Shown here: in pieces, positions 1 through 7,797 of the stretch
Layout: each line of letters starts with the position of its first letter
Numbering within the stretch: the first letter of the stretch is position 1
DNA from: Pseudomonas amygdali
Lineage (GTDB): Bacteria > Pseudomonadota > Gammaproteobacteria > Pseudomonadales > Pseudomonadaceae
Length of the DNA stretch: 36,587 nucleotides
Direction: 5' to 3'
Assembly (NCBI RefSeq): GCF_002699855.1
Contig: NZ_LKBW01000272.1
Location: forward strand, 1-36,587
Notes under the pieces: model-generated
Told to the model about the DNA's origin: nothing
Database searches by the model: none
The model's input: the letters and a program-made list of their open reading frames with translations, nothing else
Translations under genes and position numbers: made by a program

Positions 1-16
1 CCGAGCTGGTAAAACA

Positions 17-40
17 AGGGCCTGCCTGACGGCAGGCCCT
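17..40 (-). terminator. Rho-independent terminator, minus strand
   Basis: A perfect 10-bp stem (AGGGCCTGCC / GGCAGGCCCT) with a TGAC loop is followed on the minus strand by TTGTTTT. It lies about 120 bases beyond the stop of the minus-strand DUF1523-like gene and probably ends that transcript. Confidence 0.6.
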
Positions 41-111
41 AACCAGCCCGAACACAAAAAAACTGATACTCCCGTTTTCTGCGGCACGCAAGTTCCAGCA
101 GCTCCATATAT

Positions 112-135
112 AGCCCGATCATAGACCGGGCTTTT
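112..135 (+). terminator. Weak hairpin with short T-tract
   Basis: AGCCCG pairs with CGGGCT around a 9-base loop, followed on the plus strand by TTTT. It could terminate a plus-strand gene left of the window or act as a first hairpin behind the minus-strand gene at 158-703. The T-tract is short, so the call is tentative. Confidence 0.3.
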
Positions 136-157
136 CGCAGTATCTAAAGTACGAAAG

Positions 158-703
158 TTACCTCGCCACCCCATCAACCCGCGGCTGCCTACGAAACCTC
201 CTCCTCACCCCAACCACAACCATCACCACCAGCAACCCCACCACCACAAAAAACACCGTATTAAAAACCGGAAACGGCTGATCGCGACTCGTCACCGCCT
301 CAACCTCTGTCACGTTGGGAAACATCGATAGGATCGTTATGCGCCAGCCGTAATAACGAATCAGCGCCAGTTGCTGGGAATCACGCGAGTAGCCCTGGGC
401 TTTGGCCTGGATGTCGGCGGAGTCGAATTTGAAGTACCACGGGAAGCTCCAGCCGGTGTCTTCGTTGCGGTAGACCACGACTTTCTTGGTGTCCGGGTCT
501 TCGGTGTTGATGAAGTACACGTCGCGGGTCGGGCCGTCTGCCGGGTTTTCGGCGTTGATGACGCCGTCGGCGTCCATTCTTTTGACTTCCACGCCGGTGA
601 TCATCACGACATCATGGCGCGGCAGGACGTAATAAAGGCTTAATGCGCCGATCCCGAGTGCCACGAATACCACAAGCCAAATCGACCTTCTCAGCCACTT
701 CAT
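158..703 (-). CDS. DUF1523-like inner-membrane protein
   Basis: This 181-residue protein matches, from memory, the DUF1523 family of unknown function. A hydrophobic segment at about residues 7-29 follows MKWLRRS, giving a positive-inside N terminus. A polar middle part (about 30-145) should be periplasmic. A second membrane segment (about 147-167) precedes a basic tail (RRRFRRQPR). The two-helix layout is visible in the sequence; the family name is recognition only. It is a single gene, divergent from the Ter cluster with 119 bases between them, and probably not part of that cluster. A hairpin terminator lies downstream at 17-40. No catalytic motif is apparent. Confidence 0.75.
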   Translation of the reverse strand: MKWLRRSIWLVVFVALGIGALSLYYVLPRHDVVMITGVEVKRMDADGVINAENPADGPTRDVYFINTEDPDTKKVVVYRNEDTGWSFPWYFKFDSADIQAKAQGYSRDSQQLALIRYYGWRITILSMFPNVTEVEAVTSRDQPFPVFNTVFFVVVGLLVVMVVVGVRRRFRRQPRVDGVAR

Positions 704-822
704 ACCAGCGTCCTCTGTTTAAAATTGCGTGACTTTGCCCTAATCCGAACATTTCGAAGCAAAACAGTTATTACAAAATTCGACAAGGCCGTTGCAGATG
801 GCGTTGTCTTCCGGAGATTTAC

Positions 823-1821
823 ATGATTTGGTTCCTTGAAGGGCAGTCCAGCCAGCGTGAAGTGATCATGGGCGCGCGCGATGCGCTGCCTGCGTCGGTG
901 CAGATTATCGCCTCACATCGCCAGCAGCGCTCCGAAATTACCGGGCAGGCCCATGTGGCACTGCAAGAGCCGGTCGATAATGAAGAGCGTATCGACTGGG
1001 TGCTGGAGACCGCTCGCTCGCTGGGCGTCCGGACTATCGTCGCCGGGCGTATAGGCAGCTTTTACGAAGCGCAGCGTGCACGTTTTGTTGCCGAAGGTTT
1101 GGACCTCGTCACGGGCGGAACGTCCCAGCAGACCTTCATGGATGTCGATGACAAGAGCCGCTTCACTGCGGCGGCCGAGGCGGCGGGTCTGGCGTGCATT
1201 CCGGGAATCGCCGCGAGCAGCGCCGAGGAGTTGCAGGCGGCTTACGATTCGTTGTCGGTGTCTGGCGAGGTCTGTATCAAGCCGGTGGTCGGGATTTACG
1301 GACGGGGCTTCTGGCGCTTCAAGGCCGATGTCGATGATTTTCGCTGTTTCGCCAATCCGGATGCGCGTGAAACGACTTTTCAGGCGTACCTTAACGCTTA
1401 CCGTCAGGCCGAGGACGTTCCGGCGATGCTGTTGATGCCGTATATGCCCGGCAGTGAATGCTCGGTGGACATGGTCTGTGAACACGGCAAGGCGGTTGCC
1501 TTTGTCGGGCGGCGCAAGGTGGGGCTGAATCAGACCTTCGAGCGCGACAGCGAAGCGGTGCAACTGGCGGTGCGCGCAGCGGAGCATTTTGCCTGCGACG
1601 GGCTGATCAATGTGCAGACTCGTGACGACGCTGACGGCAAGCCGCGTTTGCTGGAAATCAACCCGCGTTACTCGGGCGGGATCGGTTATACGCGTGAAAC
1701 CGGCGTCAACCTGCCGGGTATTTTTGCGACACGCCGTCTCGGCTTGAAAGAATCGGAAACACATTGGCTTGAGGATATCCGCGTGAAGGCCATCACGGTC
1801 GCTGTACGGGCCACGGTTTGA
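823..1821 (+). CDS. ATP-grasp ligase-like protein of the Ter-associated enzyme module
   Basis: This 332-residue protein has an ATP-grasp fold. The N-terminal pre-grasp half (about 1-105) is followed by the ATP-binding lysine in CIKPVVGIYGRGF (K153), the adenine-contact strand LLMPYMPGSECSVDMV (about 203-218), GLINVQTR (260-267) and the metal-binding LLEINPRYSGGI (E278, N280). Such enzymes form amide or ester bonds through acyl-phosphates; the substrate is unknown. It is the first gene of the plus-strand cluster. CCGGAGA at 811-817 is a good ribosome site for the ATG at 823. Gene order puts it with the PRTases, HADs and CitE-like protein downstream, the set described near ter genes and proposed to make a nucleoside-like compound. 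That product is inference. No clear sigma-70 promoter was identified in 704-822. Confidence 0.85.
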   Translation: MIWFLEGQSSQREVIMGARDALPASVQIIASHRQQRSEITGQAHVALQEPVDNEERIDWVLETARSLGVRTIVAGRIGSFYEAQRARFVAEGLDLVTGGTSQQTFMDVDDKSRFTAAAEAAGLACIPGIAASSAEELQAAYDSLSVSGEVCIKPVVGIYGRGFWRFKADVDDFRCFANPDARETTFQAYLNAYRQAEDVPAMLLMPYMPGSECSVDMVCEHGKAVAFVGRRKVGLNQTFERDSEAVQLAVRAAEHFACDGLINVQTRDDADGKPRLLEINPRYSGGIGYTRETGVNLPGIFATRRLGLKESETHWLEDIRVKAITVAVRATV

Positions 1822-1875
1822 TCGGGATAATAGATTTTTGCTATCACTAATCGCTCTTATCAGGGAGGATCGGGC

Positions 1876-3015
1876 ATGAAGCTTCTTGCGCCAGGTGCAA
1901 ACACTGCTTTAGCTAACGCCCACTGCACCTGGAACCTGGAGAGCGGTAAGTCTTCGGTTTTTGGTGAGTATACTGCCGTCGCCTTGCTGGCGGTCAACGA
2001 CAAGCGCCAGCCCATGGGCGACCCGGCGCTGCTGCATCATGAACAGAGCTGGATGGAGTGGAGCGGCGGGCCTCAGGATGTTGGCTGTACGCTTCGGCTG
2101 GACAGGCTCCCGGCTGGCAGTGATCGCGTGTTGTTGATGGTCTATGTATATGCAGCCATGGGGCCGGTCCGTGACGTTTCCAGCCTGCATCTCAAAGTGG
2201 ATGCCGACATCGAGCATCGGCTGGATCTGCGCGATAACGGCGAAGCGGCGATCATCATCGGCGAGTTCTACAAGCGTAATGAACAGTGGAAATTCCGCGC
2301 GCTGAGCGAAGGCTCGGCGTATGGGTTGTCGGCGTTCGGGCGCAAGATCGGCCTGGACGTTGATGACCGTCACCCGCGCCACCCGTCCGGTGGCTCCAGT
2401 GGCGGGCCTCGGCATGAGTCGGCGACCGGCACGGCATTTGTGGTCGGCCCGGCGCACGTCATGACCTGTGCCCATGTCATCGAAGACATGGGCGTGTTCT
2501 ACATCACTTCACTGGAAGGCCGTTACAAGGCCGAACCAGTGGTGATCGACCGTCGCAACGACATCGCGCTGCTGCGGGTGCAGGGCGCGCCGCCGTTGTC
2601 TCCGGTTACATTCCGGGACGGGCAGGGCTGTGAGCCGGGTGATACCGTAACGGTCCTGGGTTACCCGTTGGCGTCCATTTCCGGTGGCGGGCTGCAGGTG
2701 ACGCAGGGCGGGATCTCCGGTCTGTTCGGTCTGCACAATGACGCCAGCCTGTTCCAGTTCACGGCACCGATTCAGCCAGGGTCCAGTGGCAGCCCGCTGT
2801 TTGACAACGGTGGCGCGGTGATCGGCATGGTGACATCCACCGTGCCGGACGGGCAAAACATGAACTTCGCAGTGAAGTCCGCACTGCTGCTGTCCTTTCT
2901 GCAGGCATGCCGTATCGATGCGCCGCATGCCCGCCCGGAAAGGTCGTACACCACCACAGAAATCTCACGCGCCGCACAGTCATCGTTATGGCTCGTTGAA
3001 GCTTCTCGCCAGTGA
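1876..3015 (+). CDS. TerD-like domain fused to a trypsin-like serine protease
   Basis: This 379-residue two-domain protein starts with a TerD/TerA-like beta domain (about 1-162). It opens with MKLLAPGANTAL and ends with the family-typical AAIIIGEFYKRNEQWKFRALSEGSAYGL. A Gly/Ser/Pro/His-rich linker (about 165-182) leads to a chymotrypsin-fold S1 protease of the Deg/HtrA type. The full catalytic triad is present: H200 (TCAH), D229 (NDIALL) and S304 (GSSGSPL). There is no signal peptide, so it is probably cytoplasmic or held at the membrane by Ter partners. GGGAGGA sits before the ATG. It lies between the ATP-grasp and PRTase genes, so the protease is embedded in the biosynthetic half of the cluster. 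Targets are unknown. The final ~30 residues are polar and do not resemble a PDZ domain. Confidence 0.88.
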   Translation: MKLLAPGANTALANAHCTWNLESGKSSVFGEYTAVALLAVNDKRQPMGDPALLHHEQSWMEWSGGPQDVGCTLRLDRLPAGSDRVLLMVYVYAAMGPVRDVSSLHLKVDADIEHRLDLRDNGEAAIIIGEFYKRNEQWKFRALSEGSAYGLSAFGRKIGLDVDDRHPRHPSGGSSGGPRHESATGTAFVVGPAHVMTCAHVIEDMGVFYITSLEGRYKAEPVVIDRRNDIALLRVQGAPPLSPVTFRDGQGCEPGDTVTVLGYPLASISGGGLQVTQGGISGLFGLHNDASLFQFTAPIQPGSSGSPLFDNGGAVIGMVTSTVPDGQNMNFAVKSALLLSFLQACRIDAPHARPERSYTTTEISRAAQSSLWLVEASRQ

Positions 3016-3081
3016 CGTCGGTGTTGCCTGCTCAAGTGGCAGGCGTCTGGGGCTTCGGCCCCGTTACTCAGGAATTTATCA

Positions 3082-4215
3082 ATGGACAGCAGCGCAGCTT
3101 TTTCCAACTCTACAAAGCTTCGTGCTGACCTGCTTCGTGGTCGTCTCGACGTCAGCGTCGACTCGTCCACTATTGCCCCGGATTCTCTGTTCGGCTTCGC
3201 TGAACGGCGCAACCCCAAGCGCGCATTTCTGTTCGTGTCCCGGGTGCTTGGGCGTCATATTCCCGCGCGTCCGGGCGTGATGCTGAAAAGTTTTCAGGAC
3301 CTGGCGCACAAGATTCCGGCAGACCTGCCCGGCCCGGTGCTCGTCATCGGCATGGCCGAAACCGCAGTCGGTCTCGGTGCCGGCGTGCACCGTGCCTACA
3401 GCGCAACGCGATCTGATGCCTTGTATCTGGTCAGCACGCGCCATCCTACCGGCAGCGAGCTGTTCGCCCGCTTTGAAGAAGAGCACAGCCACGCCAGCGC
3501 TCACCTTATCCATCTGCCTGTCGATCCGGCGTTACGCGAGATGATGCTTGGCGCACGCTCCCTGGTGCTGGTCGATGACGAGGCGTCGACGGGCAAGACC
3601 TTCATCAATCTCCATCAGGCGCTGGTCGAGGCCGGGCTCAGCAACATCGAGCGGGTGGTGACGTGTGTGCTTACCGACTGGTCGGCAGGTGCAGTCAGCA
3701 CGTCGATGGGCGCAGTGGCCGAGCAGGTCTCGTTGTTGCAGGGCTCGTACTCTTTCGATGAAGACGTGAGCGCGCCATTGCCGGACATGCCTGAGGTTGG
3801 CACCGTGGCAATGGGCGACTGGCCGCTGGTGACCGCCAATGACTGGGGCCGGATGGGGGTGTTATCGGTTGCCGATACCCTGGCGCCAGGGCTTAGCGTG
3901 CAAAAGGGTGAACGCGTTCTGGTGGTAGGCACCAGCGAGTTCGTCTGGCGGCCGTTTCTGCTGGCCGAGCGTCTGGAAAAAGCCGGTGCCGATGTGCATT
4001 TCAGCTCTACCAGCCGTTCACCGATTGCATTGGGGCATGCCATCGACCATGCGCTGTCGTTCTCCGACAACTATGGCCTGGGCATTCCCAACTTCCTGTA
4101 CAACGTGCGGCCGGGTCAGTTTGACCGGGTGCTGATTTGCACCGAAACCCCAAGGCAGGCCGTACCCGCCGAGCTTATCGAAGCGCTGAACGCCGAGGTT
4201 ATCTGCGATGAGTAA
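3082..4215 (+). CDS. Phosphoribosyltransferase with C-terminal TRSP domain
   Basis: This 377-residue protein has an N-terminal type I phosphoribosyltransferase domain. The PRPP-binding loop is LVLVDDEASTGKTF (161-174: hydrophobic strand, two acids, then the TGKT phosphate loop). VIGMAETAVGLG (88-99) is another conserved strand-turn. The C-terminal domain (about 240-377) carries the TSRSP motif (310-314) that names the TRSP domain, plus DNYGLGIPNFLYN (329-341). Families PRTase_2 and TRSP are recognised from memory. The role is probably transfer to or from a ribose-5-phosphate group in the proposed nucleoside-like pathway; the base is unknown. The 66 bases upstream hold two small GC hairpins and no terminator. 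The last 8 bases overlap the next gene (ATGAGTAA), implying translational coupling. Confidence 0.85.
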   Translation: MDSSAAFSNSTKLRADLLRGRLDVSVDSSTIAPDSLFGFAERRNPKRAFLFVSRVLGRHIPARPGVMLKSFQDLAHKIPADLPGPVLVIGMAETAVGLGAGVHRAYSATRSDALYLVSTRHPTGSELFARFEEEHSHASAHLIHLPVDPALREMMLGARSLVLVDDEASTGKTFINLHQALVEAGLSNIERVVTCVLTDWSAGAVSTSMGAVAEQVSLLQGSYSFDEDVSAPLPDMPEVGTVAMGDWPLVTANDWGRMGVLSVADTLAPGLSVQKGERVLVVGTSEFVWRPFLLAERLEKAGADVHFSSTSRSPIALGHAIDHALSFSDNYGLGIPNFLYNVRPGQFDRVLICTETPRQAVPAELIEALNAEVICDE

Positions 4216-4966
4216 CGACCGCCCGCTGATCTTCGTCGATCTGGACGACACACTCTTCCAGACCGCCCGCAAAACGCCCGCGAACATTGAAAAACATGTC
4301 GCAACGCTGGATATCAGCGGTAACGCCAATGGCTACATGACTAACGTGCAGAAGTCCTTCGCGCACTGGCTGCTGGCGCATTCCGATGTGGTGCCGGTGA
4401 CGGCGCGCAGTGTCGAGGCCTACAGCCGGGTCAAACTGCCGTTCACTGCAGGCGCAATCTGTTCGCACGGCGGTGTGATGCTCGATGTCATGGGGCGGCT
4501 GGACCAGGACTGGAACGAGCAGATGAAAAATACCCTGGCCAGCTATCAATCGCGGTTGCATGAATTGTCTGCCGCCACACTGGCGATTGGTCATGAGCTG
4601 GGCTTTTCACTGCGCGGCTGGGTGGTTGAAGAGGCGCAGCTGTTTCATTACGTGGTGACAAAGCATAACGAGAGTGATGACAACGTCCTCAGCAAAGTGC
4701 TGGCCGAAGTGCAGGCCCGCGGCTTGCTCGATGGCATGCACATCCACGACAACGGCAACAACCTGGCCTTTCTGCCCGAGGGGCTGGCCAAGCGCTACGC
4801 GGTTCAGGAATGGCTGCGGCGCGACAAGGCCATCAATGGCGAACGCCCGGTGCTCGGTTTTGGCGACAGCATTACCGACCTGGGTTTCATGGACGAGTGC
4901 CACTGGTGGGCGACACCTGCCCGCAGTCAGTTGGCGAAAATGTTTGTCGGAGCAGAGCATGAGTGA
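4208..4966 (+). CDS. HAD-superfamily phosphatase (Cof-like)
   Basis: This 252-residue HAD hydrolase has motif I VDLDDTLF (nucleophile D11, acid D13), motif II T65 in VPVTARS, the motif III lysine probably K195, and motif IV GDSITDLGFMD (D220, D224). A substantial cap lies between motifs II and III, as in Cof-type sugar- or nucleotide-phosphate phosphatases. The substrate is not predictable from sequence, but the position between two PRTase genes suggests a phosphoribosylated intermediate. It overlaps both neighbours by 8 bases: ATGAGTAA at its start and ATGAGTGA at its end. The three proteins are thus probably translated in a coupled manner and in similar amounts. Confidence 0.87.
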   Translation: MSNDRPLIFVDLDDTLFQTARKTPANIEKHVATLDISGNANGYMTNVQKSFAHWLLAHSDVVPVTARSVEAYSRVKLPFTAGAICSHGGVMLDVMGRLDQDWNEQMKNTLASYQSRLHELSAATLAIGHELGFSLRGWVVEEAQLFHYVVTKHNESDDNVLSKVLAEVQARGLLDGMHIHDNGNNLAFLPEGLAKRYAVQEWLRRDKAINGERPVLGFGDSITDLGFMDECHWWATPARSQLAKMFVGAEHE

Positions 4967-6053
4967 TCCCGTTCACGGGCTCGATACGGTCGGCAGTGGC
5001 AGTTATCTGTACGACGACGTGCATTTTCTGCTGCGCAGCGTTGCGATGCAGGCCACTAGCGTGGCGGAGAAGGAGCGCCTGATCCAGACACACCAGAAGC
5101 ACTACTCGGAAATGATCAGCGAGGAGTCGCCTCCCAGCGCCGCTCACAAGGCGTTGTATGAGCGTGCACTCAGCCAGAACGGTTTGCGCATGGCCGATGA
5201 CGTGCAAGCCCTGGCACAGGCGCTTGACCGCGAATGCACCGGCGCTGAAATCGTTCTGGTGTCGTTCGTGCGTGCCGGTTTGCCGCTGGGTGTGTTGTTG
5301 CGTCGGGCACTGATCGATCTGCACCGCGAAGCGCATCACTACGGCATCAGTATCGTGCGTGATCGCGGTATCGATAAAGTCGCGCTGGAGGCCATCATTC
5401 TGGCCCACGGCGCGCAGAACATCGTATTTGTCGACGGCTGGACCGGCAAGGGCGCAATTTCGGGTGAAATCCGTCGCAGTCTGGCAGGTGACACGCGCTT
5501 CCCGAAAGAACCACGACTGGTAGTGCTGGCCGATCCCTGCGGCAGTGCCTGGCTGGCGGCGTCGGCAGAAGACTGGGTGATTCCGTCCGGTATTCTTGGC
5601 GCGACCGTGTCCGGGCTGGTGTCGCGCTCTATCTGGCCGACGGACGGCGGGCTGCATGGTTGTGTGGTTTACGAGCAATTGCAGGGCCACGACGTCACGC
5701 AGTCTTTTATTGAACACATCGACAGCCAGCGTCGTCAAAACAGTTCTACGCTCAAGCTGACACCCTGGACGCTGACGCAGCGAGCCGGGCTCAAGGACGC
5801 TGCAACGCAGGTGGTCGACCGCTTGGCCGAGCGCTTTGATATCACTAACTTCAATCGCATCAAGCCGGGCATTGCCGAAGCCACTCGCGCGGTCATGCGC
5901 CGTGTTCCAGACCATGTGCTGGTACGCAATCGGGCGGACAGCGATGTGCAACTGCTGCTGCACCTGACCGAAAAAGCGGGGATTCCCGTTGAAGAAGTCG
6001 GCGATGTGCTGGGGCCTTATCGGGCAGTGACCATCATTCGGAGTCTGAGCTAA
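4959..6053 (+). CDS. StiP-type phosphoribosyltransferase with Pelota-like RNA-binding domain
   Basis: This 364-residue protein resembles the family annotated as cysteine protease StiP, better understood as a PRTase. The PRPP loop is IVFVDGWTGKGAISGEI (155-171), preceded by EIVLVSFVRAGLPLGVLLRRAL (97-118). The C-terminal part (about 292-364, from FDITNFNRIKPGI through LLLHLTEKAGIP to YRAVTIIRSL) looks like the Pelota/L7Ae-like RNA-binding domain seen in this family. Cysteines occur at 93, 194 and 235, but no protease motif is convincing, so the historic name is doubtful. The open frame runs upstream to 4674 inside the HAD gene. The ATG at 4959 is chosen because it begins at the family start and overlaps the HAD stop by 8 bases. 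It ends in a 1-base overlap with the next ATG. Confidence 0.83.
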   Translation: MSDPVHGLDTVGSGSYLYDDVHFLLRSVAMQATSVAEKERLIQTHQKHYSEMISEESPPSAAHKALYERALSQNGLRMADDVQALAQALDRECTGAEIVLVSFVRAGLPLGVLLRRALIDLHREAHHYGISIVRDRGIDKVALEAIILAHGAQNIVFVDGWTGKGAISGEIRRSLAGDTRFPKEPRLVVLADPCGSAWLAASAEDWVIPSGILGATVSGLVSRSIWPTDGGLHGCVVYEQLQGHDVTQSFIEHIDSQRRQNSSTLKLTPWTLTQRAGLKDAATQVVDRLAERFDITNFNRIKPGIAEATRAVMRRVPDHVLVRNRADSDVQLLLHLTEKAGIPVEEVGDVLGPYRAVTIIRSLS

Positions 6054-7003
6054 TGGCCTTATTTTCGCCTTACGCGCTGGGGGCAACGCTGTACATGCCC
6101 GCCACCCGCGATGACATCGTCGATGTGGTGTTCGGTGAAAAGATTCCCGAACTGCGTTCGCTGGTCGTGTGCCTGGAAGATGCGGTGGCGCTGATTGATG
6201 TCGATACAGCGCTGGTCAACCTTCGCCAGGTGCTGACCCGCATTCAGGACCGTGGCGGCCGCCCGGCCAACGGTCCGCTGTTGTTCGTTCGTCCGAGAGA
6301 TGCCGCAATGGCGCGGATTCTCAACGACTGGCCGCTGATGGCGCACGTTGACGGGTTCGTTGTCCCCAAGCTTTCGCTGAAAAGTCTGACGAGTTGGGAG
6401 CAGTCCGTTACCAACCCGGCGCTGGCGTTGATGCCCACACTGGAAACGCCGGAAGTGTTCGATCCGACGGCAATGGTCGAACTTGGGCAAGCGCTGAAAG
6501 CCAGTCTGTACGAGCGGATCATCGCGTTGCGCATCGGTGGCAATGACCTGATGGGCTGTCTGGGGCTGCGCCGCAACCCGGCCATGACCCTGTATTCGAC
6601 GCCCATGGGCTATGTGATCCCGATGCTGGCGGGAGTGATGGGCTCGCAGGGTTTTGCACTCACCGCGCCGGTGTTCGAGCAACTGGCCACACCTGACATT
6701 CTGGAACATGAACTGGCGCTGGATATTACCAATGGGTTGGTCGGTAAAACGGCAATTCACCCCTCGCAGGTCAATATCATTCAGAATGCACTACGCGTCA
6801 GTCTGGAGGACATGAACTCCGCCCGGATGATTTTGAACTCTGTGGCCCCCGCAGTGTTCAAGTACAACGATGCGATGTGTGAACCGGCCACCCATTACAA
6901 ATGGGCAACCCACATCATGGAGCGCGCCAAATGGCATGGAGTGTTATCCGCACCCGCTTCGATCATGGATGCCAGCATTCGACTCGCTGAGGCAGTTAGC
7001 TAG
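6053..7003 (+). CDS. CitE-like HpcH/HpaI aldolase/lyase
   Basis: This 316-residue TIM-barrel enzyme is of the citrate lyase beta-subunit type. Visible motifs are LYMPATRDD (13-21), VVCLEDAV (38-45, the metal-ligand region), FVRPRD (78-83), the PKL strand (105-107), PTLETP (128-133, with E131 as a likely metal ligand), RIGGNDL (160-166) and KTAIHPSQV (232-240). These Mg-dependent enzymes cleave or form C-C bonds in CoA-esters or beta-hydroxy acids. In Ter clusters the member is thought to act on an unknown metabolite. It starts at the A of the preceding TAA (1-base overlap) and its TAG abuts the next ATG, so it sits in one operon with both neighbours. Confidence 0.85.
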   Translation: MALFSPYALGATLYMPATRDDIVDVVFGEKIPELRSLVVCLEDAVALIDVDTALVNLRQVLTRIQDRGGRPANGPLLFVRPRDAAMARILNDWPLMAHVDGFVVPKLSLKSLTSWEQSVTNPALALMPTLETPEVFDPTAMVELGQALKASLYERIIALRIGGNDLMGCLGLRRNPAMTLYSTPMGYVIPMLAGVMGSQGFALTAPVFEQLATPDILEHELALDITNGLVGKTAIHPSQVNIIQNALRVSLEDMNSARMILNSVAPAVFKYNDAMCEPATHYKWATHIMERAKWHGVLSAPASIMDASIRLAEAVS

Positions 7004-7750
7004 ATGATAGAACCTGACCTTGAAACCGTAGAACCTGATCTTGAACCTGTAGGACCTGATCTTGAAATCGAAGTGGAACAACGCCTGCTGGCGGTTTTCG
7101 ATTTCGACGGGACCATCACCCGGCATGACAGCTTTGTGCCTTTTCTCAAGTTCGCCTTTGGGCAACGTGCCTTTTCCGTGCGCATGGCCCGTTTGGTGCT
7201 ACCGAGCATCGGCTATCTCGCCAAGCGTGTGACCCGCGACGAACTGAAGGGCCGCCTTATAAAGGCGTTTCTCAGCGGCGTTGAAGTGCAATGGCTGCAG
7301 CAAAAGGCCGAGGCGTTCTGCCAGTCGCACTGGAACCGCCTGATGCGCCCGGCTGCGCTGGAGTCCATCGCCGCCGAAATCGAGAAGGGCTCCATTGTCA
7401 CGCTATGTTCAGCATCGCCTGCTATGGTTCTGCAACCCTTCGCTGATCGCTTGAAAGTAGAGCTGATCGGCACCAATTTGGAAGTCATCGACGGCAAACT
7501 GACTGGATTGATCGAAGGCAGCAACTGCCGTTGCGATTCGAAAGTCGCACGCCTTGAAAGTGTTTATGGGCCGCTCACGCAGTTCCGGGTTCGTGCCTGG
7601 GGCGACACGCGGGGTGATCACGAATTGCTCGCCGCTGCTCAGGATGCGCACTGGCGTTTGTTCCATCCGACGTGGCGTCGAGGCCGTTATAAAGGCCCCG
7701 TTAACGCCAAGTTACACAATCCTGATGGCAAAGATGGGCCAACACGGTAA
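7004..7750 (+). CDS. HAD-IB (SerB-like) phosphatase with repeated acidic N-terminus
   Basis: This 248-residue HAD hydrolase has motif I VFDFDGTIT (31-39), motif II LCSASP (134-139), the motif III lysine around K180 and motif IV WGDTRGDHELL (199-209), a pattern typical of HAD-IB phosphatases. The N-terminal 23 residues are odd: three near-identical 7-residue units (EPDLETV, EPDLEPV, GPDLEIE) encoded by three 21-base repeats. The ATG at 7004 directly follows the previous stop. A GTG at 7073 after the repeats is a possible alternative start, which would leave the repeats untranslated. It is the last enzyme gene before the Ter structural proteins, from which it is separated by 47 bases. Confidence 0.83.
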   Translation: MIEPDLETVEPDLEPVGPDLEIEVEQRLLAVFDFDGTITRHDSFVPFLKFAFGQRAFSVRMARLVLPSIGYLAKRVTRDELKGRLIKAFLSGVEVQWLQQKAEAFCQSHWNRLMRPAALESIAAEIEKGSIVTLCSASPAMVLQPFADRLKVELIGTNLEVIDGKLTGLIEGSNCRCDSKVARLESVYGPLTQFRVRAWGDTRGDHELLAAAQDAHWRLFHPTWRRGRYKGPVNAKLHNPDGKDGPTR

Positions 7751-7797
7751 GACTGTAACACTTTTATCCGAATTCCGACGTTCACATGGAGCGAAAA

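Noticed and set aside
4887..6086. 399-residue minus-strand open frame opposite the StiP-type gene
   Set aside because: It is antisense to a gene with clear motifs, its composition is unlike a real protein, and it spans gene boundaries.
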